Origin: Nocardioides sp. SR21
GTDB taxonomy: Bacteria; Actinomycetota; Actinomycetes; Propionibacteriales; Nocardioidaceae
Length of the DNA: 64,000 nucleotides
Assembly (NCBI RefSeq): GCF_022761125.1
Contig: NZ_JAKWJR010000006.1
Location: 310,001 to 374,000 of the forward strand
Direction: 5' to 3'
Part shown: piece by piece, positions 51,814 through 60,772 of the stretch
Layout of the letters: every line of letters begins with the position of its first letter
Position numbering within the stretch: position 1 is the first letter of the stretch
The notes under the pieces: model-generated
What the model was told of the DNA's origin: nothing
The model's database searches: none
Seen by the model: only the letters and a program-made list of their open reading frames with translations
Made by a program: the position numbers and the translations under genes

Positions 51814-52440
51814 TCAGTCGCCGACCTTCGCGGCGCCGTCGGCGACGGCTGCGGTCGTGCTGGCCGCGGTCTTCTTCGCTGCCGTCGCGGTGGCCTTGGC
51901 GCTGCTCTTCGGCGCCGCCGACGACTTCTTCGCGGTCGAGGACGCCTTCTTGGCGGTCTTCTTGGCGGTGGTCTTGGTGGCCTTGGTCGCCTGCGTCTTC
52001 GTGGTCTTGGCCTTGACCTGGGTGGTCCCCGCAGAGGCCTTGGCCTGCTGCGTCGACTCCTGCTTGCGGATCCGCACGACGAGCGTCTCGCCACGCTTGG
52101 CCAGGTCGGCGTACGTCTCGTTGACCCGGTTCGGGAGCTTCAGCGCGTCGGCCTGGAGCTCGGCGACGCGCGCCTCGATCGCCGCACGACGGGCCTTGGC
52201 CTCCTGGCTGAGGGCGTCGACGCGGGCGCTGACGACGGTGACCGCCTGGTCACGCAGCGCCTTGGGCTGGAGGTCGAGACCGGTCACGCGCGTCTGCACG
52301 TCCTGCTGCACGCCGGCGAACCGCTTCTGCACGTCGGCGACGTACTCCCGGACCAGCGCCACAGCGACGTCGGTGGCGCCGACGCCCGCGTACAGGGGGC
52401 GGGTCGCCTCGGTCTTGATGTCGAACTTGGCCTGGGCCAT
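51814..52440 (-). CDS. hbhA: Heparin-binding haemagglutinin-like protein (HbhA)
   Basis: 208 aa. A helical coiled-coil N-terminal part (about 1-130) is followed by a Lys/Ala/Thr/Ser-rich basic tail (about 135-200, e.g. KATKTTAKKTAKKASSTAKK), the architecture of mycobacterial HBHA, which binds heparan sulfate and, inside the cell, may affect lipid bodies or division. No signal peptide is seen, as in HBHA. ATG 52440 follows an AAGGAG ribosome site. Upstream XRE and downstream DUF2516 genes repeat the Rv0474-Rv0476 order. Confidence 0.85.
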   Translation of the reverse strand: MAQAKFDIKTEATRPLYAGVGATDVAVALVREYVADVQKRFAGVQQDVQTRVTGLDLQPKALRDQAVTVVSARVDALSQEAKARRAAIEARVAELQADALKLPNRVNETYADLAKRGETLVVRIRKQESTQQAKASAGTTQVKAKTTKTQATKATKTTAKKTAKKASSTAKKSSAAPKSSAKATATAAKKTAASTTAAVADGAAKVGD

Positions 52441-52489
52441 GTCCTGCTCCTTCGGTTGGCAGCCCGGCACGGTTGCCGGGCCTCGTGGT

Positions 52490-52846
52490 TCAGCTGGTGG
52501 AGTCGTTCAGGGCGATGAACGACGCGTAGACGTCCAGCAGGGACTGCTTCTGGCGCTCGGTGAGCCGGCTGTCGCCGAGGACGGCGAGCTCGACCGATCC
52601 GCCCGCGCCCTCCGGGCTGACGATGCCGGCGCGCAGGTAGAGCTGCTCGGCGGAGATGCGCAGCGCCTTGGCGATCTGCTGCAGCACCTCGGCGGACGGA
52701 CGCCGCAGCCCCCGCTCGATCTGGCTGAGGTACGGGTTGGACACACCCGCCTGCTCGGCGAGCTGGCGGAGCGTCAGGTGGGCCGCGATCCGCTGTTCCC
52801 TGAGGTAGTCGCCCAGGGTCTCGACGGTCTTGCCGACCTTGCCCAT
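52490..52846 (-). CDS. XRE-family helix-turn-helix regulator
   Basis: 118 aa. Helix-turn-helix: LGDYLREQRIAAHLTLRQLA and EQAGVSNPYLSQIERGLRRP (about 30-50), then a helical C-terminus. Matches the Rv0474-type regulator that precedes hbhA, so it probably controls hbhA. ATG 52846 is chosen because GGAGG lies seven bases upstream; the in-frame ATG at 52852 is too close to it. Confidence 0.9.
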   Translation of the reverse strand: MGKVGKTVETLGDYLREQRIAAHLTLRQLAEQAGVSNPYLSQIERGLRRPSAEVLQQIAKALRISAEQLYLRAGIVSPEGAGGSVELAVLGDSRLTERQKQSLLDVYASFIALNDSTS

Positions 52847-52972
52847 CGCCATGCCTCCACCATCGCGAGGTCTGCTAGCAATAGCAAGCACGGGCGGCGT
52901 GAACCTGTTCACATCGGATGGTTTCGCCTTCAAATATTGGGCAAATCGCCGCTAGCAGCAGCAATCAAGGGG

Positions 52973-53929
52973 TCAGAAGACGGCGCGGATCTCGCCCACG
53001 GGTCGACCACCGCCGAGCAGCACCGAGGTGCCGGTACGACGTACCGCCTCGGCGTCCACGCCTTCCTCCCGGTCGACCCCGGACCGGCGCAGCGCCGCCG
53101 CCATCAGCACCGGTCGCACCCGCGGCGCCCCGTCGTCGGTCTTGAGCGCGAACGCCCGGCCGTCGGCGAGCGCGACGGCGTAGCAGGACTCGGCGCCCGC
53201 CTTGCCGATCGCTCCCGGGATCGCGGTCAGCAGCTTCCGCTCGTCGCGACGGGTGCCGGACACGAACTCCGGGTGCTGCCGGATCGCCGCCGCCACGCGC
53301 GCGGCGCTGGGGTCGCCGCCGAGCGCGATCGTGCGGAACGCGGTCGCCAGTCCCACGAGCGACGTCCCCAGCAACGGCGCTCCGCAACCGTCGACCGCGT
53401 CCACCGTCACCGGCTCGCCGACGAGCTCCTCGAACGTCGCGCGGATCGCCACCTGCAGCGGGTGGTCGGCCGCCAGGTACGTCGCCGTGTCCCACCCGTT
53501 CACGACGCAGGTCGCGAGCATCGCGGCGTGCTTGCCCGAGCAGTTCATCTGCAGCCGGGTGCGGTGACCTCCGGCCCGCACCACCCGGTCACGCTCCTCG
53601 TCGTCCAGCGGGTAGTCCTCCGGCGTCTGCAGCGCGCGCTCGTCGAGCCCGACCGTGGCCAGGATGCGCAGGGCGCCCTCGAGGTGGAGGGGCTCGCCCG
53701 AGTGTGACGCGCACGCCAGCGCCAGCAGCTCCGGCGGCAGGTCCAGGCCGAGGCGAACCATCGCGAGTGCCTGCACCGGCTTGTTGCAGGAGCGCGGCAT
53801 GACCGGCACGTCGATCGCACCGACGGACCACTCGACGCGGCCGGACGCGTCCAGCGCGACCACCGAGCCGTAGTGGTGGCCTTCCACGAACCCGGACCGG
53901 ACCAGCTCTGCGACGACGGGGAGCGACAT
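52973..53929 (-). CDS. Asparaginase (Asparaginase_II, Rhizobium type)
   Basis: 318 aa, PF06089-type asparaginase, unrelated to the classical E. coli enzymes. CNKPVQALAMVRLG near residue 48 (conserved SxKP/CNKP motif), ACASHSGEPLHLE (SHSGE), QMNCSGKHAAML and DGCGAPLLG are the family signature and active-site segments. It would hydrolyse asparagine to aspartate. ATG 53929 has TAGTCT seven bases upstream. Divergent from cysC. Confidence 0.9.
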   Translation of the reverse strand: MSLPVVAELVRSGFVEGHHYGSVVALDASGRVEWSVGAIDVPVMPRSCNKPVQALAMVRLGLDLPPELLALACASHSGEPLHLEGALRILATVGLDERALQTPEDYPLDDEERDRVVRAGGHRTRLQMNCSGKHAAMLATCVVNGWDTATYLAADHPLQVAIRATFEELVGEPVTVDAVDGCGAPLLGTSLVGLATAFRTIALGGDPSAARVAAAIRQHPEFVSGTRRDERKLLTAIPGAIGKAGAESCYAVALADGRAFALKTDDGAPRVRPVLMAAALRRSGVDREEGVDAEAVRRTGTSVLLGGGRPVGEIRAVF

Positions 53930-53969
53930 GAGTGGGAGACTAACTTCAGCGAGATGGCACGATTACCCC

Positions 53970-55199
53970 GTGCCGATGCCCCCCGTCCCGCAGTACTGCC
54001 CCACGCCGCGCGAGCTCGACGACCTCGAGCTCCTGCTCAGCGGGGCCCTGGTGCCGACCGTGATGTTCAACGAGCCGGGCAGCCCGATCACGCTCGACCT
54101 GCCGGACGACGTCGCCACGCTCGGCGCGGCGGCGGGCGCCGTGGAGCTGGTCGACCCGGAGGGCCTGCCGCTCGCCGAGGTCGCCCTGCCGGCCGGCACG
54201 ATCGACCCGCTCAGCCACGCGCAGTACGGCCCCTTCCGCCGGCTGTACCTCAGCCCGACCGAGACCCGCGCCCGGTACGCCGGCCGCACGTTCGTCCCGC
54301 TCGTGGACGCGCTGACCCAGGCCCAGCTCACCGTGCTCGCGACGGTGGGACCGGTCGTGCTGCTCCCGCTGGTCGGGCACGGTACGCCCGACCTCTCCCC
54401 CGTCGGCCTGGTCCGAGCGACCCTCGCCGCCGCGGAGCAGCTCCCGGATGCCGAGGTGGTGGCGATCCCGCTCGCCTCCCACGGTGACGCCGACGTCGAC
54501 CACGAGCTCGGCGTCCAGGTGGTCGCCAACTATGCGGGCAGCGACCCGGTCGTCGGCGTGACCGACGACCCCGACGGCGCCTTCCCGGACGCGGTCGAGG
54601 CGATCGTCACCGCGGACCGCCCGGCCCGTGCCGACCAGGGCCTGGTGCTGTTCTTCACCGGGCTGTCGGGCAGCGGCAAGTCCACGCTGGCGCGCGCGCT
54701 GATGGACCGGCTCCTCGAGCAGGGCACCCGCACGGTCACCAGCCTCGACGGCGACGTCGTACGCCGGAACCTGTCCGCGGGCCTGACGTTCTCGAAGGCC
54801 GACCGCGAGACCAACATCCGCCGGATCGGCTGGGTCGCCGCCGAGATCTCACGGCACGGCGGCGTGGCCGTGGTCAGCCCGATCGCCCCGTTCGACGAGA
54901 CCCGGCAGCAGGTCCGGGCCATGGTCGACGCGGCCGGTGGCGCGTTCTTCCTCGTCCACGTGGCGACGCCGCTGGAGGAGTGCGAGCGCCGCGACCGCAA
55001 GGGCCTGTACGCCAAGGCTCGCCGCGGCGAGATCCCCGAGTTCACGGGGATCTCCTCGCCGTACGAGGAGCCTGAGGACGCCGACGTCCGCGTCGACACC
55101 ACCGGACGCACCATCGAGGACGCGCTCGACGACGTGATCGCCGGCCTCGGCGAGGCGGGATACCTCGACCTCACCACGTCCGGGAGGATCCCCGCATGA
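53970..55199 (+). CDS. cysC: APS kinase with N-terminal ATP-sulfurylase-like remnant
   Basis: 409 aa. The C-terminal ~190 residues form a full APS kinase: P-loop FFTGLSGSGKSTLARALMDR (about 226-245), SLDGDVVRRNLS, DRETNIRRIGWVA and FVHVATPLEECERRDRKGLY-type region (ECERRDRKGLYAKAR). The N-terminal ~215 residues resemble the PUA-like and catalytic part of ATP sulfurylase but lack the QxRNxxHxxH site. ATP sulfurylase activity is supplied by CysD/CysN downstream. GTG 53970 with CACGAT six bases upstream. ATGA overlap with the TauE-type gene. Confidence 0.88.
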   Translation: MPMPPVPQYCPTPRELDDLELLLSGALVPTVMFNEPGSPITLDLPDDVATLGAAAGAVELVDPEGLPLAEVALPAGTIDPLSHAQYGPFRRLYLSPTETRARYAGRTFVPLVDALTQAQLTVLATVGPVVLLPLVGHGTPDLSPVGLVRATLAAAEQLPDAEVVAIPLASHGDADVDHELGVQVVANYAGSDPVVGVTDDPDGAFPDAVEAIVTADRPARADQGLVLFFTGLSGSGKSTLARALMDRLLEQGTRTVTSLDGDVVRRNLSAGLTFSKADRETNIRRIGWVAAEISRHGGVAVVSPIAPFDETRQQVRAMVDAAGGAFFLVHVATPLEECERRDRKGLYAKARRGEIPEFTGISSPYEEPEDADVRVDTTGRTIEDALDDVIAGLGEAGYLDLTTSGRIPA

Positions 55200-56182
55200 G
55201 CGACGTCATCACCACCACCTTCTTCGCGATCATCGCCGCCGGCTTCCTCGTCGGCATCGTGGTCGGGCTGACCGGGATGGGCGGCGGCGCGCTGATGACG
55301 CCGGCGCTGATCTTCCTCGGCGTCGGCGAGGCCTCCGCCGTGGTGACCGCGGACCTGACCGCGGCCGCGATCTACAAGACCGGCGGCGCGATCGTGCACT
55401 CGAAGGAGGGGTCACCCGACTTCAAGCTCGCGAAATGGTTGATCCTCGGATCGGTGCCCATGGCCCTGCTCGGGCCCTGGATCATCCACAAGATCGCCGG
55501 GGAGGAACCGGAGTCCGTCGACGAGCTGCTGCTCATCTGCATCGGGTTCGCCCTGCTCTTCGCGGCGTCGACGTACGCCCTGCGCCTCTACATCAACCTG
55601 CGCCGGATCCGCAGCGGCACGGGCAACGCCGACCCGAACCCGCCGATCCGCCCGATCCCGACGCTGCTGGTCGGCGCGCTCGGCGGCCTGCTGGTCGGCA
55701 TCACCAGCGTCGGCTCCGGCTCGGTGATCATGGTGGCGCTGCTGATGCTCTACCCCGGCCTGTCCGCCGTCCGGCTGGTCGGCACCGACCTGGTGCAGGC
55801 CGTCCCGCTCGTGATGGCCGCCGCGATCTCGAACATCGCGATCAACGGGCTCGACTGGTCGCTGCTGATCCCGCTGGTGATCGGCTCGGTCCCGGGCACG
55901 CTGATCGGCAGCACGATCGCGCCGCGCGTCCCGCAGTCGATCATCCGGCGCGGCATCGTCGTCGTCCTGACCATGTCCGGCGTCGCGCTGCTCGACAAGT
56001 CCGGCTGGGCGCCCCTGAGCGTGGACGAGACCCACCCGATGCTGATCGCAGGCGTCGGACTCGCGATGCTCGTCCTGGTGCCCCTCGTCTGGGGCCTGAT
56101 CCGCAAGACGCAGGGACTTCCGATGTTCGGATCACCGACGGTCGCGGAGCTCGAGAAGCAGCCGTTCTCCGCCCGAGAGTGA
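55196..56182 (+). CDS. TauE/SafE-family sulfite exporter-like permease
   Basis: 328 aa with about eight hydrophobic segments. FLVGIVVGLTGMGGGALMTP (about 17-36) and GGLLVGITSVGSGSVIMVAL are the two family repeats. Members export or take up sulfite, sulfoacetate or similar sulfur anions. Its start overlaps cysC by 4 bases, and cysD follows, which places it in sulfate assimilation. Confidence 0.9.
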   Translation: MSDVITTTFFAIIAAGFLVGIVVGLTGMGGGALMTPALIFLGVGEASAVVTADLTAAAIYKTGGAIVHSKEGSPDFKLAKWLILGSVPMALLGPWIIHKIAGEEPESVDELLLICIGFALLFAASTYALRLYINLRRIRSGTGNADPNPPIRPIPTLLVGALGGLLVGITSVGSGSVIMVALLMLYPGLSAVRLVGTDLVQAVPLVMAAAISNIAINGLDWSLLIPLVIGSVPGTLIGSTIAPRVPQSIIRRGIVVVLTMSGVALLDKSGWAPLSVDETHPMLIAGVGLAMLVLVPLVWGLIRKTQGLPMFGSPTVAELEKQPFSARE

Positions 56183-56275
56183 CCTGAGGCACTCAGATTT
56201 GTCCGGTTTCGGGGCGCAAGCCCACTCACGGCTACGATGTGGGCTGCTGTCCCGACGAGAGGTCCCCAGTCAGTC

Positions 56276-57190
56276 ATGACCCAAACCCACGCCGACTACC
56301 GGCTGAGTCAGCTCGACCAGCTGGAGGCGGAGTCGATCCACATCTTCCGTGAGGTCGCCGCCGAGTTCGAGAAGCCCGTCCTGATGTTCTCGGGGGGCAA
56401 GGACTCGATCGTGATGATGCGCCTCGCCGAGAAGGCGTTCTACCCCGCGAAGATCCCGTTCCCCGTGCTGCAGGTCGACACCGGGTACGACTTCCCCGAG
56501 GTCCTCGCCTGCCGCGACAACTGGGTGAACCGACTCGGTGCCCGCCTGATCGTGGCCAGCGTCGAGGAGGCGATCGCGGACGGCGTCGTCGTCGACGACG
56601 GCAAGACCAGCCGCAACCGGCTGCAGATCGGCACCCTGCTGAACGCCCTCGAGGAGGGCGGCTTCACCGCCGCCTTCGGCGGCGGCCGGCGCGACGAGGA
56701 GAAGGCCCGCGCCAAGGAGCGCGTCTACTCCCACCGCGACGAGTTCGGCCAGTGGGACCCGAAGATGCAGCGCCCCGAGCTGTGGAGCCTGTACAACGGG
56801 CGCATCCACGAGGGCGAGCACATGCGCATCTTCCCGATCTCCAACTGGACCGAGCTGGACATCTGGCACTACATCGGCCGGGAGGGCATCGAGATCCCCT
56901 CGATCTACTTCTCCCACCAGCGTCGGGTCTTCGAGCGCGACGGGATGCTGCTCTCGGAGTCGGAGCACAACCCGGTCCGCTCGGGCGAGACCGTCGCCGA
57001 GCGCACGGTCCGCTTCCGCACGGTCGGCGACCTGACGCTGACCGGCTGTGTCGAGTCCGAGGCCGACACCATCGACAAGATCATCGACGAGATCGCCATC
57101 GCCCGCGTCACCGAGCGCGGCGCCACCCGGGGCGACGACCGGTTCTCCGAGGCTGCCATGGAGGACCGGAAGAAGGAAGGCTACTTCTGA
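56276..57190 (+). CDS. cysD: Sulfate adenylyltransferase subunit 2
   Basis: 304 aa PAPS reductase-like/PP-loop protein making APS from ATP and sulfate with CysN. SGGKDSIVMMRLAEKAF (PP-loop SGGKDS, about 35-40), HVDTGYDFPE-equivalent VLQVDTGYDFPEVL, TAAFGGGRRDEEKARAKERV and FPISNWTELDIWHYI are present. ATG 56276 follows a GACGAGAGG region; a -10 TACGAT lies at 56233-56238. It overlaps cysN by one base (TGATG). Confidence 0.96.
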   Translation: MTQTHADYRLSQLDQLEAESIHIFREVAAEFEKPVLMFSGGKDSIVMMRLAEKAFYPAKIPFPVLQVDTGYDFPEVLACRDNWVNRLGARLIVASVEEAIADGVVVDDGKTSRNRLQIGTLLNALEEGGFTAAFGGGRRDEEKARAKERVYSHRDEFGQWDPKMQRPELWSLYNGRIHEGEHMRIFPISNWTELDIWHYIGREGIEIPSIYFSHQRRVFERDGMLLSESEHNPVRSGETVAERTVRFRTVGDLTLTGCVESEADTIDKIIDEIAIARVTERGATRGDDRFSEAAMEDRKKEGYF

Positions 57191-58500
57191 TGAGCGACCC
57201 CACTCCCGAGAATCTGACTCAGGCGCAGAAGGCCGAGCAGGTCCGCGACATGGACCTGCTGCGGTTCGCGACCGCCGGCTCCGTGGACGACGGCAAGTCG
57301 ACCCTGATCGGCCGGCTGCTGCTCGACTCGAAGTCGATCTTCGAGGACCAGCTCGAGGCCGTCGAGGCCACCAGCCAGTCCAAGGGCTACGACTACACCG
57401 ACCTCGCGCTGCTGACCGACGGTCTCCGCTCGGAGCGCGAGCAGGGCATCACCATCGACGTGGCGTACCGCTACTTCGCGACCCCGAGCCGCAAGTTCAT
57501 CATCGCCGACACCCCGGGCCACGTGCAGTACACCCGGAACATGGTCACCGGCGCCTCGACGGCCGACCTCGGCCTGGTGCTCGTCGACGCCCGCCAGGGC
57601 CTCACCGAGCAGTCCCGCCGGCACGCGGTGATCCTCTCGCTGCTCCGCGTCCCGCACCTCGTGCTCGCGGTGAACAAGATGGACCTCGTCGACTTCTCCG
57701 AGGAGGTCTACGAGAAGATCCACGCCGAGTTCACGCAGTTCGCGACGAAGCTGAACATCCCGGACCTCGAGGTCATCCCGATCTCGGCGCTCCAGGGCGA
57801 CAACGTGGTCAACCGCTCCGAGAACATGCCGTGGTACTCCGGTCCCACGCTGATGCACCACCTCGAGCACGTCCACGTGGCCTCCGACCGCGACCTGGTC
57901 GACGTCCGCTTCCCGGTGCAGTACGTCGTGCGCCCGAAGTCCGACGAGCACCACGACTACCGCGGCTACGGCGGCATGGTCGCCGGTGGCGTCCTGAAGC
58001 CGGGCGACGAGGTCGTCGTCCTGCCCTCGGGCATGACGTCGAAGATCGCCGGCATCGACCTGTTCGACCAGGAGGTCACCGAGGCGTTCCCGCCGATGAG
58101 CGTCACGGTCCGTCTCGAGGACGACGTCGACGTCTCCCGTGGCGACATGATCGCCCGCCCCGCGAACGCCCCGAAGCCGTCGCAGGACATCGACGCGATG
58201 GTGTGCTGGATGACCAACGAGCCGCTGCGCCCGCGCCAGAAGCTCGCGATCAAGCACACCACCCGCTCGGCGCGCACGCTGGTGAAGGACATCCAGTACC
58301 GCCTCGACGTGAACACGCTGCACCGCGACCAGGAGACCAAGGAGCTCGGTCTCAACGAGATCGGCCGCGTCCAGCTGCGCACCACGGTGCCGCTGCTGTG
58401 CGACCCGTACTCCAAGAACCGCACCACGGGCTCGTTCATCCTGATCGACGAGGCGACCGGCGTCACCGTCGGCGCAGGGATGATCAACAGCGGAAGCTGA
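57190..58500 (+). CDS. cysN: Sulfate adenylyltransferase subunit 1 (GTPase)
   Basis: 436 aa EF-Tu-like GTPase that drives CysD. G1 GSVDDGKSTLIGRLL (about 25-39), G2 region EREQGITIDVAYRYF, G3 DTPGHVQY, G4 NKMD. Domains 2 and 3 follow (GYGGMVAGGVLKPGDEVVVL). There is no fused APS kinase domain as found in mycobacterial CysNC, consistent with a separate cysC upstream. Strong terminator after the stop. Confidence 0.96.
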   Translation: MSDPTPENLTQAQKAEQVRDMDLLRFATAGSVDDGKSTLIGRLLLDSKSIFEDQLEAVEATSQSKGYDYTDLALLTDGLRSEREQGITIDVAYRYFATPSRKFIIADTPGHVQYTRNMVTGASTADLGLVLVDARQGLTEQSRRHAVILSLLRVPHLVLAVNKMDLVDFSEEVYEKIHAEFTQFATKLNIPDLEVIPISALQGDNVVNRSENMPWYSGPTLMHHLEHVHVASDRDLVDVRFPVQYVVRPKSDEHHDYRGYGGMVAGGVLKPGDEVVVLPSGMTSKIAGIDLFDQEVTEAFPPMSVTVRLEDDVDVSRGDMIARPANAPKPSQDIDAMVCWMTNEPLRPRQKLAIKHTTRSARTLVKDIQYRLDVNTLHRDQETKELGLNEIGRVQLRTTVPLLCDPYSKNRTTGSFILIDEATGVTVGAGMINSGS

Positions 58501-58518
58501 CCCGGACCACATCACGCA

Positions 58519-58550
58519 ACGAGGGGCCTGCCGAACGGCAGGCCCCTCGT
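58519..58550. terminator. Terminator after cysN
   Basis: 15-bp perfect stem (ACGAGGGGCCTGCCG at 58519-58533, complement at 58536-58550) with a 2-base centre. Located between the convergent cysN and collagen-like genes. Confidence 0.85.
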
Positions 58551-58561
58551 CGCGTCCGCGA

Positions 58562-59335
58562 TCAGTAGTTCCGCACCTCGACCGGGATCGACGCGTTCGG
58601 CACGCACAGCGCCCAGACCTGCAGGACGTCGCCCTCCTGCGACGTCGGCGCGACGCCGTTCCCGAACTTCACGATCCAGCCGTCGAGGCGACCCGCCTGC
58701 GGCGTGTTGTTGTCCTGGGAGTCAGACCCGAAGGACCAGTTCATCCGGCCCGGGAAGGACGACGTCATCGGCTCGGTGTGGCTGGAGACGACAGTCCCGG
58801 TACCGTCCACGACCTGCACGAACGCACCACCACTGATCGCGGTGTAGTTCGCCGACTCCGCGAGGGTGTCGGCACAGGCCACGGTGGCGATGCCTCCCCC
58901 GCCGTTGGTGTAGTTCGCGACGCGGTACACAGCACCGAGGAGGCCGTTGGGTCCCTGGGGACCCTCTGGACCCTGGTCGCCGGTGAAGCCTCTCGGACCC
59001 TGCGATCCGGGCAGCCCGGCAGGACCCGGCGCTCCTGCCGGACCCTGCTCGCCCTGCGGGCCGGCGGGACCCTGCTCGCCCTGCGCACCGGCGGGGCCCG
59101 CTTGGCCCTCGACGCCCTCCAGGACGCCCTCCTTCAGCTGGTTCTGCCCGACGCTGCCCGGCGCGAGCTCACGAGTGCCGACCGCGTTCTTCTCGAGCTT
59201 CGCGCCCGACACCGACGCGTCCTTGAGGCGACTGCCGTCGATCATCTTGGCGGCGACCGCGCCGGTCGTGCCGCCTACGGCGAACAGTCCGGCTGCGGCG
59301 ACGACCGCGATCCCCGACTTCGTGCTGGCCTTCAT
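58562..59335 (-). CDS. Secreted collagen-like protein A
   Basis: 257 aa. Signal peptide ([20 protein letters not shown], about 6-25), a conserved stalk of imperfect pentapeptide-like repeats ([40 protein letters not shown]), 19 Gly-X-Y triplets (about residues 73-130, many GPA/GEQ/GPQ) and a C-terminal beta domain of about 120 residues with two cysteines (VACADT, WALCVP). Probably a trimeric surface fibre with a globular head. ATG 59335. Its first ~70 residues are nearly identical to protein B, but the C-terminal heads differ. Confidence 0.85.
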   Translation of the reverse strand: MKASTKSGIAVVAAAGLFAVGGTTGAVAAKMIDGSRLKDASVSGAKLEKNAVGTRELAPGSVGQNQLKEGVLEGVEGQAGPAGAQGEQGPAGPQGEQGPAGAPGPAGLPGSQGPRGFTGDQGPEGPQGPNGLLGAVYRVANYTNGGGGIATVACADTLAESANYTAISGGAFVQVVDGTGTVVSSHTEPMTSSFPGRMNWSFGSDSQDNNTPQAGRLDGWIVKFGNGVAPTSQEGDVLQVWALCVPNASIPVEVRNY

Positions 59336-59665
59336 GAGCGAACCCCCAGTTGTCTGTGATGGATAGTGGGGGACGTTAGGCTCGCCGGCTGCCCTGAGCG
59401 AGGGTTCACCGATATTGGCGATGCGGCTTGACATCCCGGTCGGCGGCGAGGTCGGTGTGAGCGGGGTCACACGTTCTGCGGAAAATCCTCCCGACTTTCT
59501 CTCAAGTGAGGCTGCCTGGGTGCCGATGTCTCCCAGGACATGTCGCTCAGGCGGTCCTGGGAGGAGCCTGTTCGGAGGTACCGCCACCGCAAAATCGCGT
59601 GGCGGCGGTCTAGACCGTGACGGCCCGTCTCCGAGCGGGGCTCGAGCTCGACTCCCGCAGACGCG
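59336..59665 (-). promoter_or_regulatory. Long upstream region of collagen-like gene A
   Basis: About 330 bases without a gene. Conserved boxes shared with the upstream region of gene B in the same order: TAACGT (-10-like, about 59382-59377), CGCATCGCCAATA (about 59426-59414), CACTTGAGAG, and the perfect dyad CGGTCTAGACCG at 59606-59617. The distance from the dyad to the start is 271 bases here and 283 in gene B. This points to common control, perhaps with a structured leader. Confidence 0.6.
59606..59617. promoter_or_regulatory. CGGTCTAGACCG dyad, copy A
   Basis: 12-bp perfect palindrome, GCGGTCTAGACCGT in 14-base context, identical to that at 61054-61067. Probable operator for a shared regulator of the two collagen-like genes. 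CTAG, rare in such genomes, is at its centre. Confidence 0.6.
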
Positions 59666-59698
59666 ACGATGCCCCCGGCGTGGAGCCGGGGGCATCGT
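59666..59698. terminator. Terminator after collagen-like gene B
   Basis: 14-bp perfect stem (ACGATGCCCCCGGC at 59666-59679, complement at 59685-59698) with a GTGGA loop, just downstream of the gene B stop at 59714. Confidence 0.85.
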
Positions 59699-59713
59699 GC
59701 GGTGGTGCTGTGA

Positions 59714-60772
59714 TCAGGAGACGGTCGTCTTCTTGACGCCGAAGGGCTCGAAGTCGAACTGCTCGTTGTTGATCCGCAGCTTGTCGACCGCACCGGAGAA
59801 CGCGTAGTCGCGACCCTTGGTCACCTGAACCGTGAGCAGGGTGGCGGCGTCTCCGCCGTCGTCGAGCGCGTCCATGATCTCCGCGAACGTGCAGTACGCG
59901 CCGGCCGTCGAGCAACCGGTCGCGGTGCCCGCAGCGCCGGTCAGCGCCCAGTGGTCAGCGGTGTCGGCGTCGGCGTCGATCTCGGTCCACGCGTTGGCGG
60001 TGCCGTTGGCAGGAACGTAGATGAGCGACGAGTAGTTCGACCCCGACGTCTCCAGGTTCGGGTCGATCTCGAACTGGATCGAGGGCATGTTGCCCCAGTT
60101 GCCGCCCGGGTACTTGGAGTTGTTCTCGCCGGTCGTGAAGACCGAGAAACCGATCTGCGTCGGCAGCGGCTGCCCGACGAAGTCGACCTCGTTGCCGAAC
60201 GCCGCCTTGTCGGTCCCGGAGGCGGTGCGGATCATCAGCGCACCGTCGCCGAGGGAGCCGGCCCCACGCGGACCCGCCGCGAGGGCGGCGTCACCGGCGC
60301 CGATGACGTTGCGGTGCACGATCGACCAGTTGGGCCCGACGTACGTCACGGTGCCCGCCGGTCCGGTCGGACCCATCGGGCCGATCGGTCCCTGGGGGCC
60401 CTGCGAGCCGGACGAACCGGGCGCACCAGCCGGCCCTGCCGGGCCGGCGGGGCCCTGCTCGCCGGCGGGGCCCTGCGCACCGGCCGGACCCGGCGCACCG
60501 GCCGGACCCTGCTCACCCTGCGCGCCGGCCGGACCGGCCTGTCCCTCCATGCCCTCCAGGACGCCGTCCTTCAGCTGGCCCTTGCCGACGCTGGCGGGCG
60601 CGAGCTCGCGCGAGCCGACCGCATTGGCAGTGAGCTTCTCGCCCGAGACAGACCCGTCCTTGAGACGGCTGCCATCGATCATCTTCGCGGCAACCGCGCC
60701 GGTCGTTCCCCCAACGACGAGCAACCCTGCTGCAGCGACTACTGCGATCCCCGACTTCGTGCTGGCCTTCAT
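59714..60772 (-). CDS. Secreted collagen-like protein B
   Basis: 352 aa, paralogue of protein A. Signal peptide [20 protein letters not shown], stalk [20 protein letters not shown] and [20 protein letters not shown], 22 Gly-X-Y triplets ([20 protein letters not shown] onward, about 73-139), then a different C-terminal domain of about 210 residues with two cysteines ([14 protein letters not shown]). The heads of A and B do not align, so the pair keeps the exported stalk and swaps the tip. ATG 60772. Function unknown; surface attachment is plausible. Confidence 0.85.
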   Translation of the reverse strand: MKASTKSGIAVVAAAGLLVVGGTTGAVAAKMIDGSRLKDGSVSGEKLTANAVGSRELAPASVGKGQLKDGVLEGMEGQAGPAGAQGEQGPAGAPGPAGAQGPAGEQGPAGPAGPAGAPGSSGSQGPQGPIGPMGPTGPAGTVTYVGPNWSIVHRNVIGAGDAALAAGPRGAGSLGDGALMIRTASGTDKAAFGNEVDFVGQPLPTQIGFSVFTTGENNSKYPGGNWGNMPSIQFEIDPNLETSGSNYSSLIYVPANGTANAWTEIDADADTADHWALTGAAGTATGCSTAGAYCTFAEIMDALDDGGDAATLLTVQVTKGRDYAFSGAVDKLRINNEQFDFEPFGVKKTTVS

